Position numbers and translations under genes: made by a program. A stretch of 64,000 bases of DNA from Ramazzottius varieornatus. Its lineage: Eukaryota > Tardigrada > Eutardigrada > Parachela > Ramazzottiidae. Below the pieces are notes generated by a model. That model saw only the letters and a program-made list of their open reading frames with translations. It was not told the DNA's origin and searched no databases. Shown piece after piece: positions 21,486 through 32,600 of this stretch (position 1 is its first letter; every line of letters starts with the position of its first letter). The DNA is taken from the NCBI GenBank assembly GCA_001949185.1, contig BDGG01000016.1, positions 1,061,928 through 1,125,927 of the forward strand, read 5' to 3'.

Positions 21486-24400
21486 ATGTCCCGGAAACTC
21501 TGCTTTTTCCTCCTGATTTGCTGTCTTCACATTCCTTCCTCCCTGGGCATTCTCTCTGGTATTATCAAAGCTCTTACAGACGACCATCCGCCCAAAGGTA
21601 AAAGTAGTTTTGCCAAGTGCTTTCACGGAAAATCCACGGTTAATCTTCTCGTGTTATCCCAGGGAAGCCGGTGCCGGAAGTATGTCCACTTGGCGACGTT
21701 TTCTGCCGAGACGGATTGCAGTGCATCCACAAAACCTGGCTCTGTGATGGTTCCCGGGACTGTGCAGATGGCTCGGACGAAGACAGCTGCAGAATGACAT
21801 GTAACGCGATGCAGTTCCAGTGCGACCAGAACCGGTGCATCCCGTTGATATGGCGTTGTGATGGACAGAAAGATTGCCTGGATAACAGCGACGAAGATCC
21901 GCAGGTAAATGAAATTCAGTAAAATTATGGGGTTTGGCAGGCTGTGCGGTGTCTGCTTGAGGTTGTTGTTGCATTTTTGCGCTGTGACGTTTTTCGCTGT
22001 GCGATTCGACATGGAGTGGATTTTGCCGCAGATTTTCGAACAATTTCTACAGATCTGCTACAGATTTTGCTTGTAGATTTTCTAACGTTCGTTTTCTGGA
22101 TTAGGTTTGCAAGCGATCCACTTGTCCCTCCGATCATTTCCACTGCAAGAGTGGGGAATGTCTGCCGAAGCACTGGAAGTGTGATGGAGCGAAGGACTGT
22201 AGGGGTGGAGACGACGAAGACGAGAAGATGTGCGCCAAGGCCAAAGAATGCTACGCTGGAGAACGAGCCTGCAAGAACAACAAGTGCATCTCCAACAGTT
22301 TGTGGTGTGACGGACGAGCTGACTGCACTGACGGCTCAGACGAAGCTGCCTGCGCCAACGACTACCAGAACGATGCTCCAGCTTCCTGCAACCCCGGCCA
22401 GTATCGATGCGGAAGCGGAAGATGCATTCCGGAAAGATGGGTGTGTGATGGCTGGAAAGACTGCGACGACAATGAAGACGAGACAGCACCCGAATGCCTG
22501 CCTTCTTCCACTACGCATCCTCCCTTCGAAAACTGTAAGTCGAGCGTACACATAACCCAGAAACTTTCGCTGGATAATTTTCCCTTCTTACCAAAAAGGA
22601 AATCTGGTAATTTCGCTAGATGGTCGTACTGAACGGACTTCCGCCAAGTGACGCTCTGAAATCTTTTTGATCAGCGGACACTGGCGGCAACGGAGCGTAC
22701 TGTGGCCGGAAATGTTGATATAATGACTTTGACGTCAGAGTACTCGTGTGGTGTTGTGCAGTTAGTCATGACGTCCTAACAAGAGTATCCGGCTGGCGTA
22801 CGTGCACCACCTGTTGATTTCGACAATGTCGCTACTCGCCAGTTCTCGCCATGTCTTGATTTTTGAATTTACTTTCGCAGTTTCACCGCGGTCATCAGGA
22901 GAGAACCGAGAAATGACCGGCGGTCTAGCTCACTCCTGCACCAACGGCGACTTTACCTGCAAGAACGGCGAATGCATCCCGCTGAACTGGCGATGCGACA
23001 TGAACAGTGATTGTGAAGACAGCAGCGACGAGCTCGGATGCGAGAAGCCGGAAGCGAAGTTCCTGCTGGTCACCCACACGAACTCTACGCTCCGGCAGTC
23101 TGAATGCTTTCACGACCAGTTCCCGTGCCTCTCACCAGCGAAAAGCAGGATCTGTCTTCCGCTGACCCAGGTATGTGACAAGAAGATGGATTGCCTCAAC
23201 GGCACGGACGAAGGCGCGGCATGCGATGGCGCTTGCAAGAACGACAACGGCATGTGCAGTCACAAATGCAACCCAACACCCGCCGGCGCTGTTTGTTCCT
23301 GCCTTCCAGGGTAACTACCACCTCTTTAGCCTACAATTCTTATTCCTCAAACCATGCTTGGCGTTCACGGAGGCTTCAGTGCGGAAGTGAAGAGGACTGA
23401 GACGTCGGCAAATGACTTGAACATGATCGTGTTTCCAGGTGGCGCACACTTTCCGGCAACAACAATCAGAACGTGCGCCACTTGGGATGACGATCATGTT
23501 CAATTATTTGCCGATGTCCCAATTGGTACTCTGGTTTCCCCAAATATCTCTTCCCTGTTTTGTAGGTTTTCGCTGTCGGGCGATGTGAGATCGTGTGTGG
23601 ACATCGATGAATGCCAAGGCGCTTCCGGGCCTTGTGACCAGAAGTGCAACAACACGGTAGGCTCGTACGAGTGTAGCTGCGCTCCTGGCTTCACCCTGGA
23701 GAAAGACCGCCACCGATGCAAGTCCATCGAAGGAGCCATTCTTCTCTTTGCCTGTGACCAGAACATTCGCCTGGTCAGCCTGAACAGCGAACATGAAGCC
23801 CAGATCTTCAACGGAAACGATCGACTCGCCGTCGGACTGGACTACGCTCAAGAAAACAACTCCACCATCGTAAGTCTCACTCTGTGGTTTTGCAAGTTTC
23901 CGAACACGAACACTAGTCTTCCCAACATTAGATTGTGAATTCTGCAAAAGATTGAACAGGAAATTCTAATTTGGTAGCCGGCAAACGAAACGCACGGGAT
24001 GGTCAATGTAATGGCGCACGTTGTTATTGCTATTGGCTGACAGCATGCGCCACCTGAAATGTACTTGTACGTTTTTTTGCCGAACTCTCAAGTTGTTTCC
24101 CACAGTCCAGCATTTCTTTGCAGATCTTTTACTCGGATGAAGAAAGACATCGCCTGTCCATGGTGAAGCTGATGCAGCCACAGAACCAAGAACGAGTTAT
24201 CTTGGACAACGTTCAGGGTGTGGCGGAAGTGGCCTACGATTGGGTCGCCAAGAATCTGTACTTCGTCGACCGAGTTCGCGGCCAGATTGGCATCTGCTCG
24301 CTAGGTGGCAACCTTGCCTACTGCACACAGCTCTTGCCCTCTAGAGCTCGAGCTATCGCTGTCCATCCGGGCCACAGCATGCTGTTCTACGCGGAGGGAA

Positions 24401-27400
24401 GAAGTGACGGCGGGAAGATTGAACGAACATTCCTCGACGGAAGCGGAAGTAAGTGAAAATTTCCCAAATCTTCGGATTAATTCTTCGAAAATTTGTTTCG
24501 AAATCGTCGTAGTTTTCTCATTCTTTTGCGACTTCTAGAAAATGCTTTGATAATCAGACTGGTTTCGGAAAATCTGATCTTTGAGCGTTGTGCTTTCAGA
24601 AATGAGAACTCTGTAATGAACTCGACGACATTGGTTCCTCAAATGGCGTACGGTTTCAGCTTTATTGGCTGGAATCGTGCGCCACTTGGAGAAGGATTTG
24701 GTCGAGTTTGTTTGCCGAGCTCTCAAACAACAAATCTTCTTTGCGAGTAAGGATATCTGATGTCGATTGTTTCGATGCAGTACCTTGAACAGTGCTTCTT
24801 CTCCTGTTTCAGGAGTGACAGTTTTGGACAAGAAGGTTCTCTCGCCGACCTTGCTGACTATCGACTTCATCCACGATCGCCTGTACTTCGCCGATACGCA
24901 GGTGAATTTCCTAGAGTCGTGCAAGTTGGAGGGCTCTGATAGAAGGATCGTCTTCCACATGAAGGACGCCCAGCCGTATGGCATGTCCATCTTTAACGGT
25001 CGTCTGTACTACACCGACTGGAAAAGTCAAGCCGTGAAGAAGGTCGCTGTCAACGGATCACAAGCTGTGACGCTGTTCAGCAGTCCTCGAAAGCCGATGT
25101 CCCTTACCATCATCCACGAATCTCGACAACCCAACTTCAACTCGGTACGAAAACTTTGAATTTCACTTACAAGGGAACGGAGGTGACCATGAGAGTTTGA
25201 ACTTCTTCCAACTTTTCCTGTCGAAAGTACTCGGTCCTAGCTACCGTTCGAGGGTACTCTCAGTTGCCACCGAGCACCTTTTGGCTAGGGAGCAAATTTC
25301 CGAATGCGTGGAACCCTCTCAAAACCACTGTGGGACCTCTGACTTCTCGATGTCTACTGGTTCTCATATCGTCCGAAACATAACGTCTCCAGCAACAAAA
25401 ATGCATTACATGAACTGGTGAACACTCCTGATGTTTCAGGTTAGCGAAACAAAAATTTTCGTTTCTTCAACNNNNNNNNNNNNNNNNNNNNNNNNNNNNN
25501 NNNNNNNNNNNNNNNNNNNNNNNNNNNNNNNNNNNNNNNNNNNNNNNNNNNNNNNNNNNNNNNNNNNNNNNNNNNNNNNNNNNNNNNNNNNNNNNNNNNN
25601 NNNNNNNNNNNNNNNNNNNNNNNNNNNNNNNNNNNNNNNNNNNNNNNNNNNNNNNNNNNNNNNNNNNNNNNNNNNNNNNNNNNNNNNNNNNNNNNNNNNN
25701 NNNNNNNNNNNNNNNNNNNNNNNNNNNNNNNNNNNNNNNNNNNNNNNNNNNNNNNNNNNNNNNNNNNNNNNNNNNNNNNNNNNNNNNNNNNNNNNNNNNN
25801 NNNNNNNNNNNNNNNNNNNNNNNNNNNNNNNNNNNNNNNNNNNNNNNNNNNNNNNNNNNNNNNNNNNNNNNNNNNNNNNNNNNNNNNNNNNNNNNNNNNN
25901 NNNNNNNNNNNNNNNNNNNNNNNNNNNNNNNNNNNNNNNNNACGTTATGTTTCGGACGATACGAGAACCAGTAGACATCGAGAAGTCAGAGGTCCCACAG
26001 TGGTTTTGAGAGGGTTCCACGCATTCGAAATTTGCTCCCTAGCCAAAAGGTGCTCGGTGGTAACTGAGAGTACCCTTGAACGGTAACTAGGACCGAGTAC
26101 TTTCGACAGGAAAAGTTGGAAGAAGTTCAGACTCCCATGGTCACCTCCGTTCCCTTGTGTTGGACAAGTGTTCGAACTAATAGGACAAGTCTGGCAGACT
26201 GGATGGCGTTTATTAGTGGCGCGGGCTTTCAGTCAACATCACTGTAAAGGTGCGCCACAAGCCAATCTTGTCGAGTTTGTTGGCCCAGCTTCCATTCCAG
26301 TTCGAAACTTCAAAAGATGAGGTCCAGCTGTTTAACTTTCGCCGCGTACATTTCTTCAGGCTTGCAAAGCGGACAAAAATCCCTGTCAGCACATCTGCGC
26401 CGCCAAAGCGGGTAACCGACGCACTTGCATGTGCCATGAAGGTGAGAAACTCTTGATCGGGGTCTAGGTCTGATAATGTGTTTTCGGAACTGACAATGAG
26501 GTTTCTGTCCATGATGTCTGTGATTACTAAGAAGCATCGCTCTTACGTTTGATGTTGTTTGAAGGTTTCAAGCTGCGCGCCAACGGTATCAGTTGTGATC
26601 CAGTCGCTGGTATAGTATCGCTCTTCCGGAAGGATGGTGTGGATGCTCCTCGGGCAATCAACTTCACCAACGGGCTTCACCACGGCAAGCGGCTCTGCAA
26701 CAAGAAGGACAAGCCGACGATGGACGAGGTTTGTATCTGCATGATGGGCAAGTGCTTTTGGGAACCCATCCACGAAGACGTCAAGGCAGCCATCGCTCGA
26801 ACCGGAAACGGCGAAGAATTCGGAGCAGCTCATGCCGAACCCAGCGTCCACAAGACCTCTCTCCGTGTAAGCTTTCAAAGCAAACTGTGCAGGCAAAAAA
26901 CTTATTTGCGTCAAAATTGAACGGTTTGATGTTGGAAAGCTCGGCAAATAAACTCGGTAAGACTTTTTTCCCGAGTGACGCACGTTCTCAGTTTTCACGG
27001 CTGGAAACGTGTGCCCCTTGAAAAAGGAATCTCTCGAATCTGCCCAAGTGACGCGTCTTCCCAGTGTTGTTTGGTTTGACGAGCGCGCCACATGAAAAGG
27101 AATCTGGTGCGATTTGAAATGTTTGTTTATCGTTTCAGACGAATGATCTGAGTCGGTACAGCGCAGCTACACTAGCCGGCATCATCTGCGCCTGTGTGGT
27201 CAGCATTCTGGCTCTCCTGCTCATAGTCTTCCTTCTCCGCAAGTACAAGCCGCACCTGATGGATCCCTATTCGGACCAGAAGAGCCTCATCGACGAGGTT
27301 GACAACGCCCCAGGAGCCAAGCAGATGAAGCCTCGCACTCCCAGCGTCGGAGCCAGCTTCAACAACCCCACGTACGAGAACGTGTCACCCGGCAGCTCGG

Positions 27401-27498
27401 CTTACATGGTCAAGTTTTACAAGAGCGGATACAACCGCATCTCGGCCGAAGGACGAGCCGCTCCAGCGACACCAGCGTCCTCCGCGCAGACTGTATGA
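21486..27498 (+). CDS. LDL-receptor-like / lipoprotein receptor
   Basis: Type I endocytic receptor of the LDLR/VLDLR/arthropod lipophorin-vitellogenin receptor group. Ten exons fit in phase: 21486-21597, 21663-21904, 22105-22534, 22881-23310, 23566-23869, 24124-24448, 24813-25144, 26360-26441, 26565-26866 and 27139-27498, giving 972 aa. After a signal peptide come seven LDLa repeats (about residues 43-373, typical CDGxxDCxDGSDE signatures), two EGF modules (second is calcium-binding, CVDIDECQ), a YWTD propeller (about 455-720; [16 protein letters not shown]), a further EGF ([12 protein letters not shown]), a membrane-proximal segment, a transmembrane helix (about 861-886) and a tail with the endocytic signal FNNPTY at about 927. 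That signal is the classic ligand of the Disabled PTB domain, also encoded here. The intron 25145-26359 holds an inverted-repeat element and the assembly gap. Confidence 0.92.
23400..23522. repeat. Foldback family A, GACGTCGGCAAA subfamily (receptor intron)
   Basis: Almost full-length copy: GACGTCGGCAAATGACTTGA, ACATGATCGTGTTTCC, GGTGGCGCACAC, loop, AACGTGCGCCACTTGGGATG, ACGATCATGTTCAATTATTT, GCCGATGTCCC. Confidence 0.8.
23975..24085. repeat. Foldback family A copy (receptor intron)
   Basis: Arms TAATGGCGCACGTTGTTATT / ACAGCATGCGCCACCTGAAA flanked by GCCGGCAAACGAAAC and TTTTTTTGCCGAAC. Confidence 0.65.
24612..24735. repeat. Foldback family A copy (receptor intron)
   Basis: Arms CCTCAAATGGCGTACGG / AATCGTGCGCCACTTGGAGA, ending GGTCGAGTTTGTTTGCCGAG. 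Confidence 0.7.
25169..26158. mobile_element. Long inverted-repeat element spanning the assembly gap
   Basis: The left arm starts ACAAGGGAACGGAGGTGACC at 25169 and runs to about 25388; the right arm (25942-26158) is its inverse complement with a few mismatches over about 215 nt and ends GGTCACCTCCGTTCCCTTGT. Between them lie about 80 nt of non-repeat sequence and the N gap. It sits wholly inside the receptor intron. Long arms suggest a foldback or MULE-like element, but no target duplication was identified and the core is unread. Confidence 0.7.
25472..25941. other. Assembly gap (470 N)
   Basis: A run of N inside the intron between the receptor exons ending 25144 and starting 26360. The gap falls in the middle of a long inverted repeat, a common cause of assembly failure. 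Receptor exon phases join correctly across it, so no exon need be missing. Confidence 0.97.
26200..26295. repeat. Foldback family A copy (receptor intron)
   Basis: Arms TTAGTGGCGCGGGCTTTCAG / GTAAAGGTGCGCCACAAGCC followed by AATCTTGTCGAGTTTGTTGG. Confidence 0.65.
26925..27110. repeat. Foldback family A dimer (receptor intron)
   Basis: Starts GGAAAGCTCGGCAAATAAAC; arms CCGAGTGACGCACGTTCTCA / GGAAACGTGTGCCCCTTG, then CCAAGTGACGCG / GAGCGCGCCACATG. Confidence 0.65.
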
Positions 27499-28099
27499 CC
27501 CAGAAGTAAGCTCTTCAGTTTTTCTTTCACTTTGCACAGAATTTGCGCCAAGGTTCTTTGTGATTTTCTTGGAGTAGTTTCTGGTGATACATTGCTTGGA
27601 TATATTTGTGTTCCCCAGTGACATTATTTTCTTATTTTTGTTTCACTTGCTCATGATTGCCTGATAGTTTTGGTACTCCTTTTTGCCAGTCATTTTTGCT
27701 CCGACATTGAGCTCATGTTTTGTTGTCATGATATTATTATTAAACATCGTGGATCACGTCGTTACATGACCGGGTAAGAAGGCAGAAAGATCACGTCCCC
27801 CAACAACACACCAGGGCTGAAGTTCTGAGATCCTTGCTGAATGAAGGGACGTCACAGGACAACTCTCCTGAGCCGATTTACCCGAAACCTCTCGTCCCCC
27901 TAGAAGCCGAAAATCCTGGATTACCTCCATGTTCGCCGTATGTATACGTACGTCGACTGCGAGGAGAGGTCGGCGTCGCACTTCCGCCACCAACAGGCAA
28001 CAGCAGTGATTCGGGTGAAATGCGAGTCGAGCCGCGCCTCTTGGAATGGAGCAACGAGATAAGCTCCGCCCCTGAACCCACTGGAAGCAGTCAGCTAGC

Positions 28100-28270
28100 G
28101 CTGGCAAAAATACGATAAAATTCGATACTATATTTTTCGACACAATATCGGCGGATATTTTATTGCGGTCATCGATATTCATTCGATATCGATATTTCGA
28201 TACGCTATTCTTTCCGATACCGTATTTTCGATATATCGTATCATATCGCAGCGATATATCGATATTTCTT
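28100..28270. repeat. CGATAT-rich block, possible MITE (copy 1)
   Basis: Dense CGATAT/ATATCG motifs with many overlapping short palindromes, beginning near GCTGGCAAAAATACGATA. Similar in content to the block at 28970-29140, including GCGGATATTTTATTGCGG versus GCCGCATATTTTATCGCG. Confidence 0.5.
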
Positions 28271-28740
28271 GAATTTTATTTTTCGGAACTCCACTGGTTC
28301 AAGCCCAAAAACTCAGGAAGCCGATTTCCACATAATGTGTTAGTAAGATCGAAAGCGTCGGATGCAGCAAAGACATGACTATACCAAGACTTCAAACACA
28401 TGGAAACCTAGAAAGAATTAGTACCAGACTTCGCGGGGCGGCACCCTAATGAATATTGTTGCCGCCGTGGAAGGCTAAAAAGGAAGAAAACGGGAACTGG
28501 GATGATGGCAGCGCGTATCCCAAGTTCCCAACCATTGATTTACTCCTTGTGACTCAGAGTGCAATGCCATAACCTTATCTCCTTGTTTTGTGACCAACTT
28601 TCGCTTCTCTGTCGCATTCCATTCACAAGCTTGTCTCCACTATTGTACTTTGCCCTTCACTGGGCAAAGTTCAGCAGAGGGGTTCAAACACCAGCTTACG
28701 AACAAAACCAGCTCCGCAACGACAGCTCGTGCCCAAAAAT

Positions 28741-28775
28741 CCCATGTTAGACCACCTGAAGTGGTCTGACATGGG
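28741..28775. repeat. 15-bp arm hairpin
   Basis: CCCATGTTAGACCAC and GTGGTCTGACATGGG pair with one mismatch around the 5-nt loop CTGAA. Confidence 0.7.
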
Positions 28776-28969
28776 ATAATATGGGGTATCAAGTCACATG
28801 CAAGGTTGATTGGTTAGCTCTCCGAGCATTGCGTAATAGCCTGACACTGTATCGGCGGCAACAACCGAATGGGCGGAGTGTGCTCGGTACACCATGGCGA
28901 AAATCTAGTCTTTGAAGTCAACCATGGTCTTCCGTAAACAAGATATCACTGGCGAGTGTGCCATTCAGC

Positions 28970-29140
28970 AAAATACCGATATACCGATAATATATCGATA
29001 CGGCGCGATACGATATCGCCGAATATTTCATTGCGTTATTCGATATGAGCTCTATATCGATATTTTGATACAATATCTGCCGCATATTTTATCGCGAAGA
29101 TTCGATATGTTTCGATACGATGTCTGTATACCGTATCGTT
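28970..29140. repeat. CGATAT-rich block, possible MITE (copy 2)
   Basis: Same motif content and same orientation as the block 0.9 kb upstream. Right end reads GTATCGTTGCCACCACT, whose inverse starts like the left end of copy 1 (TGGCAA-AATACGATA), so the pair may be copies of one terminal-inverted-repeat element. Confidence 0.5.
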
Positions 29141-29157
29141 GCCACCACTACTGTCGG

Positions 29158-29186
29158 CAGCTCGTCAGTGCAGCACTGACGAGCTG
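29158..29186. repeat. Perfect 14-bp-arm palindrome
   Basis: CAGCTCGTCAGTGC, one central A, then GCACTGACGAGCTG. Confidence 0.85.
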
Positions 29187-29312
29187 CTGAACATCGTGCT
29201 ACACCAAGTTGATTTGCCTGATTGCTGCCAGAACATACAGTTGATTAGTTGAAGGGCACAACTATCAGTTGGTGCAGGCCGATGTTCAGCAATCAGTATC
29301 CGCACTATAGAT

Positions 29313-29483
29313 ATTGCGAGCGAAAGCGCACTAGCACAATTCGATACGCATAGTAAAATCGTGACGTCATATGTAAACATTGTGCGGCTCTTTTAACACA
29401 GAGCCTACGAGACGAACATGTTCCTACGATGTCACGATGTTCCGGTACGTATCGAATTGTGCTAGTGCGCTTTCGCTCGCAAT
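29313..29483. repeat. Perfect 36-bp inverted repeat with about 100-nt spacer
   Basis: Left arm 29313-29348 begins ATTGCGAGCGAAAGCGCACT; right arm 29448-29483 is its exact inverse complement and ends AGTGCGCTTTCGCTCGCAAT. The 99-nt spacer contains two CGTGACGTCA/GTCACGATG-like strings and is non-coding. Perfect arms suggest recent origin. Confidence 0.85.
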
Positions 29484-29656
29484 CCGTATGTATACTGATG
29501 AGCTGCTAAACCGGTGCCGAGCACTGGTCAGAATTAATTTCATCTCTATTGTTGGCAGACAATGGCAGTCAGTCAGTTTCCGTTCTGCCTGCGAGACGAT
29601 CTTTCCTTCATCTTGCATCTTTTTGTCTGACAGGTCCAGGGAGAGCGGAAGTCATC

Positions 29657-32600
29657 ATGGAGGTTGCAGGAGATCCTATGGATTACCTGAAAGAATTCAG
29701 CCGTCGCGGAGAAGTCTACGGCCGCAACGGTGCGCCGACGGAAGTCATCACAAATGCATATCAAGTCAAAGGGCGTAAGTTGTTCTTTCTTCCCCTTTTC
29801 CATTCAGGAAGTGGTATTGAAAGCCTCAGCCCATGGTTTGGTGAGGACTGATGTTGGTTCGTTCTTTAAGTGTCCCGAAAATGCGAGCTCGACTTCTTCG
29901 ACGTGAAGATTACCCAAAAAACGCAGACCCGGAAACGAGAATCCGGAAGGAGCAGAACCGAGCTCTGATGCTAAAGACAATTCAGCAGCTCCAGCATCAG
30001 TGGCAGATTGCTCAGCCGCTCTTTGCCTACGACGACGAGAAGACGCTGGTGTTCGTCAACACCCAGATCCCACTGGCGAAGCATGAAACGGCGAAGGTGA
30101 TCGTGACGGAACCCGGACGGGGGGACGGATGGCCTTCCAACCCACATTAAACACACCGTCATACTGAAGATCACTAAGAAGCTCCTCATCACGGATGCTG
30201 ACTTCCGGCCCATTCCTCCTAAGACCGCGGAAGAGGAACGGATGAGCAGAGTAAGCGTCAAATCAAACCTGACTTTCAACTTTCCGAATCTCGACTTCTG
30301 TATTTTGAACTTCCTGTTTGTGTTTCTATGCAGACTCGAAGGATGATTGAGTGTCTCCAGGCTCTCAACCTTCTGCTGCGAGAAGCTCTCACTGATCCAT
30401 CGACTCGCCGAGGTGACAAGCCGGATCTCATGGTCGTTTCTCTTCATGACAAGATCTTCGCCAACGTGCAGGAAGAATACTTCAAGGATCAGACCAAATG
30501 GCGATCGATCTGGTAAGCCTTCTGTCTCTTTACTAACTTAGTTAGATTTCTTCTCTAGGGCCTTTATCTTCACGAGAATTTTCCGTTGAAAGTTTTTCTT
30601 GAAAGAGAACGAGCAACCCATCACTTCCGGAAGATTTTCTGGATTTTTCAAACGCGGAAACGGACGCCGCCCGGCTCCGGTCACGAGTTTGGTGCCGGAA
30701 CAGCGGGTATTGACGGCAGCGGAGCAGGTCTTGTTTGGTTGGGTTGAAGTTGCAGGAGGTGACGTCACAATCAGCCATTGCCCAGTCAGGGCTCTCTGAC
30801 GTAATCATATGGTTTAGTTCACTTCCGGCTTCAGCAGTACTAACTTGATTGTTTGTTTGTAGGCAAGGCTTCACCGCAGCGTTGAACGTGTCCAAGAACG
30901 GTTTGGTCGTGAAGGCGGATCTCACCCATTCCGTCTTCTTTCGCGAATGCTCCCTGGCCGAATCCATCGCGCAGATGGCACAGATGCTCCTCTTGAGCGC
31001 CAACAGCAAAGTACGTCCGTCTTTTTGTCGTTTTGAAAAGCAGTGATGTCCCAATCGAAGCGATAACGTGAAAAGCCCGGTCCTTGTTTTTGTAGGTGGA
31101 TCCCAAAGTGGCGTTGAAGGCCGGCCTAGCTTCGACCCTCAAGTCCCGTCTGGTCAAATTCCAGACTGCCGATGGGGAACAGCACGCTTCCGGCGTCATC
31201 ACCAAGGTCCTGTATCGTCCGGCTGCTGATCAGTTCGTGGCGGATGGAGACGAGACCAAAGTCCTCCAGACATACCAGCAACACAACCAACGTCTTATGT
31301 ATCCCAACCTTGGCTGGTAAGTGGAAGTCTTTCGAACTAACTTTCTTTTCAACTTGTGTTTGACACTTGCGGTTGTTTCTTTCTAGCGTCGAAATTACGG
31401 AAGCGGGGTACACGTACCGTGTCCCCTACGAAAAGGTTGTCGTGAAGAACGGGCAGCGCTACAACAAGATGCTTAACAAGCAAGAACAAGTAGGTATCGG
31501 TCTATTCTTTCTGGATGAGTTGCGTTGGTTTTTCCAACTGTGATTTTTGGTATGCCGTCCCAGTTTTCATGTGATTGACCCTGCGCTAACTTTGAATGGT
31601 GTTGCGTCTTAGATTGTCTTCATCCGCGCTGTCAGCTCGTCTCCCGACCGTCGCATCGGCGCCATCGCCAAGTTCATAAATCTTTCGAGTAAGCTGCTCT
31701 CACATTGAGAATATTACTGGAGGGTTTCGGGATATTTCGAACATTAAGAATATTTCTGGAAACCGAAGAGTTTGTCGGTTGCTGAATTTGGTTTTGCATT
31801 CCCTCTGGAAAGTTATGGAACAGTTTTTTCGTCTTTCGCAGACGTTCGTCAACATCCTCTCCTTCAGGCCATCGGTCTGGGGATCCACAACGACTTCATG
31901 GACATCCAAGCGCGCATTCTCCCGCAACCAGAACTGGAGTACGGATCAGGTCAGAACAAGATTGCCATGGTGCCTTCCAATGGCCAGTGGAACATGCCGC
32001 GTCACGCTTTCTACCAAGACCCCGCTCAACGTAAGTCTTCCTAGTTTCCATTTCTGGCCTTAATTTTTTGACACTGCAATAAAGATCATCAAGCAAATCC
32101 TTTCATAAAACTATTCAGTCCTGGAATGGGAGCTCGGCAAACAAATCTGAGAATTGTTTTCCTAAGTGGCGCACGATTTCGCTACCGCCACAGCCAGTTT
32201 CCGGTTCCCGCTGACTCCGAAAAAAGGTCGCCGAAAATTCAAAAGTTCTCTGATTTTTCAGCGTAAAATGAGCGTAAAATCAAAGCACGCTCCGATAACG
32301 TCATAGAGACGGCGTAAACGCAGCGTTTAACTCAAGACAAAAACATCGTCTGTGAACCCAGCGGGAAACTATGGCGACCCGTAATTTTTTTGGGACGGGC
32401 ACGTGTTTGTTGTCTGTTAGAGTGCGCCACTCCGAACGGCCTACAATCTTGCCGAGGTTGTTTTCCCAACTGGCGCATGTTGTCAATGTAACTGTTTGAA
32501 AGCGTGCGCTACTTGGAAAACTCGGCAAGATGGCTTTTCCAAGTGGCGCACTGCGTCACTGTTAACTGCCGAAAGCGTGCGCCTTCTGTAATAAGATGAC

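Larger units (their letters stand above)
27499..29656. other. Intergenic region between receptor and Argonaute, repeat-rich
   Basis: Holds the receptor 3' untranslated region, two CGATAT-rich blocks (28100-28270 and 28970-29140), a hairpin (28741-28775), a short perfect palindrome (29158-29186) and a 36-bp perfect inverted repeat (29313-29483). An open frame at about 27790-28118 (+) has protein-like composition (for example SPEPIYPKPLVPLEAENPG) but no ATG, no domain and no clear splice partner. Confidence 0.5.

Noticed and set aside
25431-26020. Two frames crossing the N gap on opposite strands
   Set aside because: They mirror each other because they are the two arms of one inverted repeat; the rest is N.
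27780-28118. Possible retrotransposon or extra receptor exon with SPEPIYPKPL
   Set aside because: No ATG, no acceptor with a pyrimidine tract, and no recognised motif; kept only as a remark in the intergenic entry.
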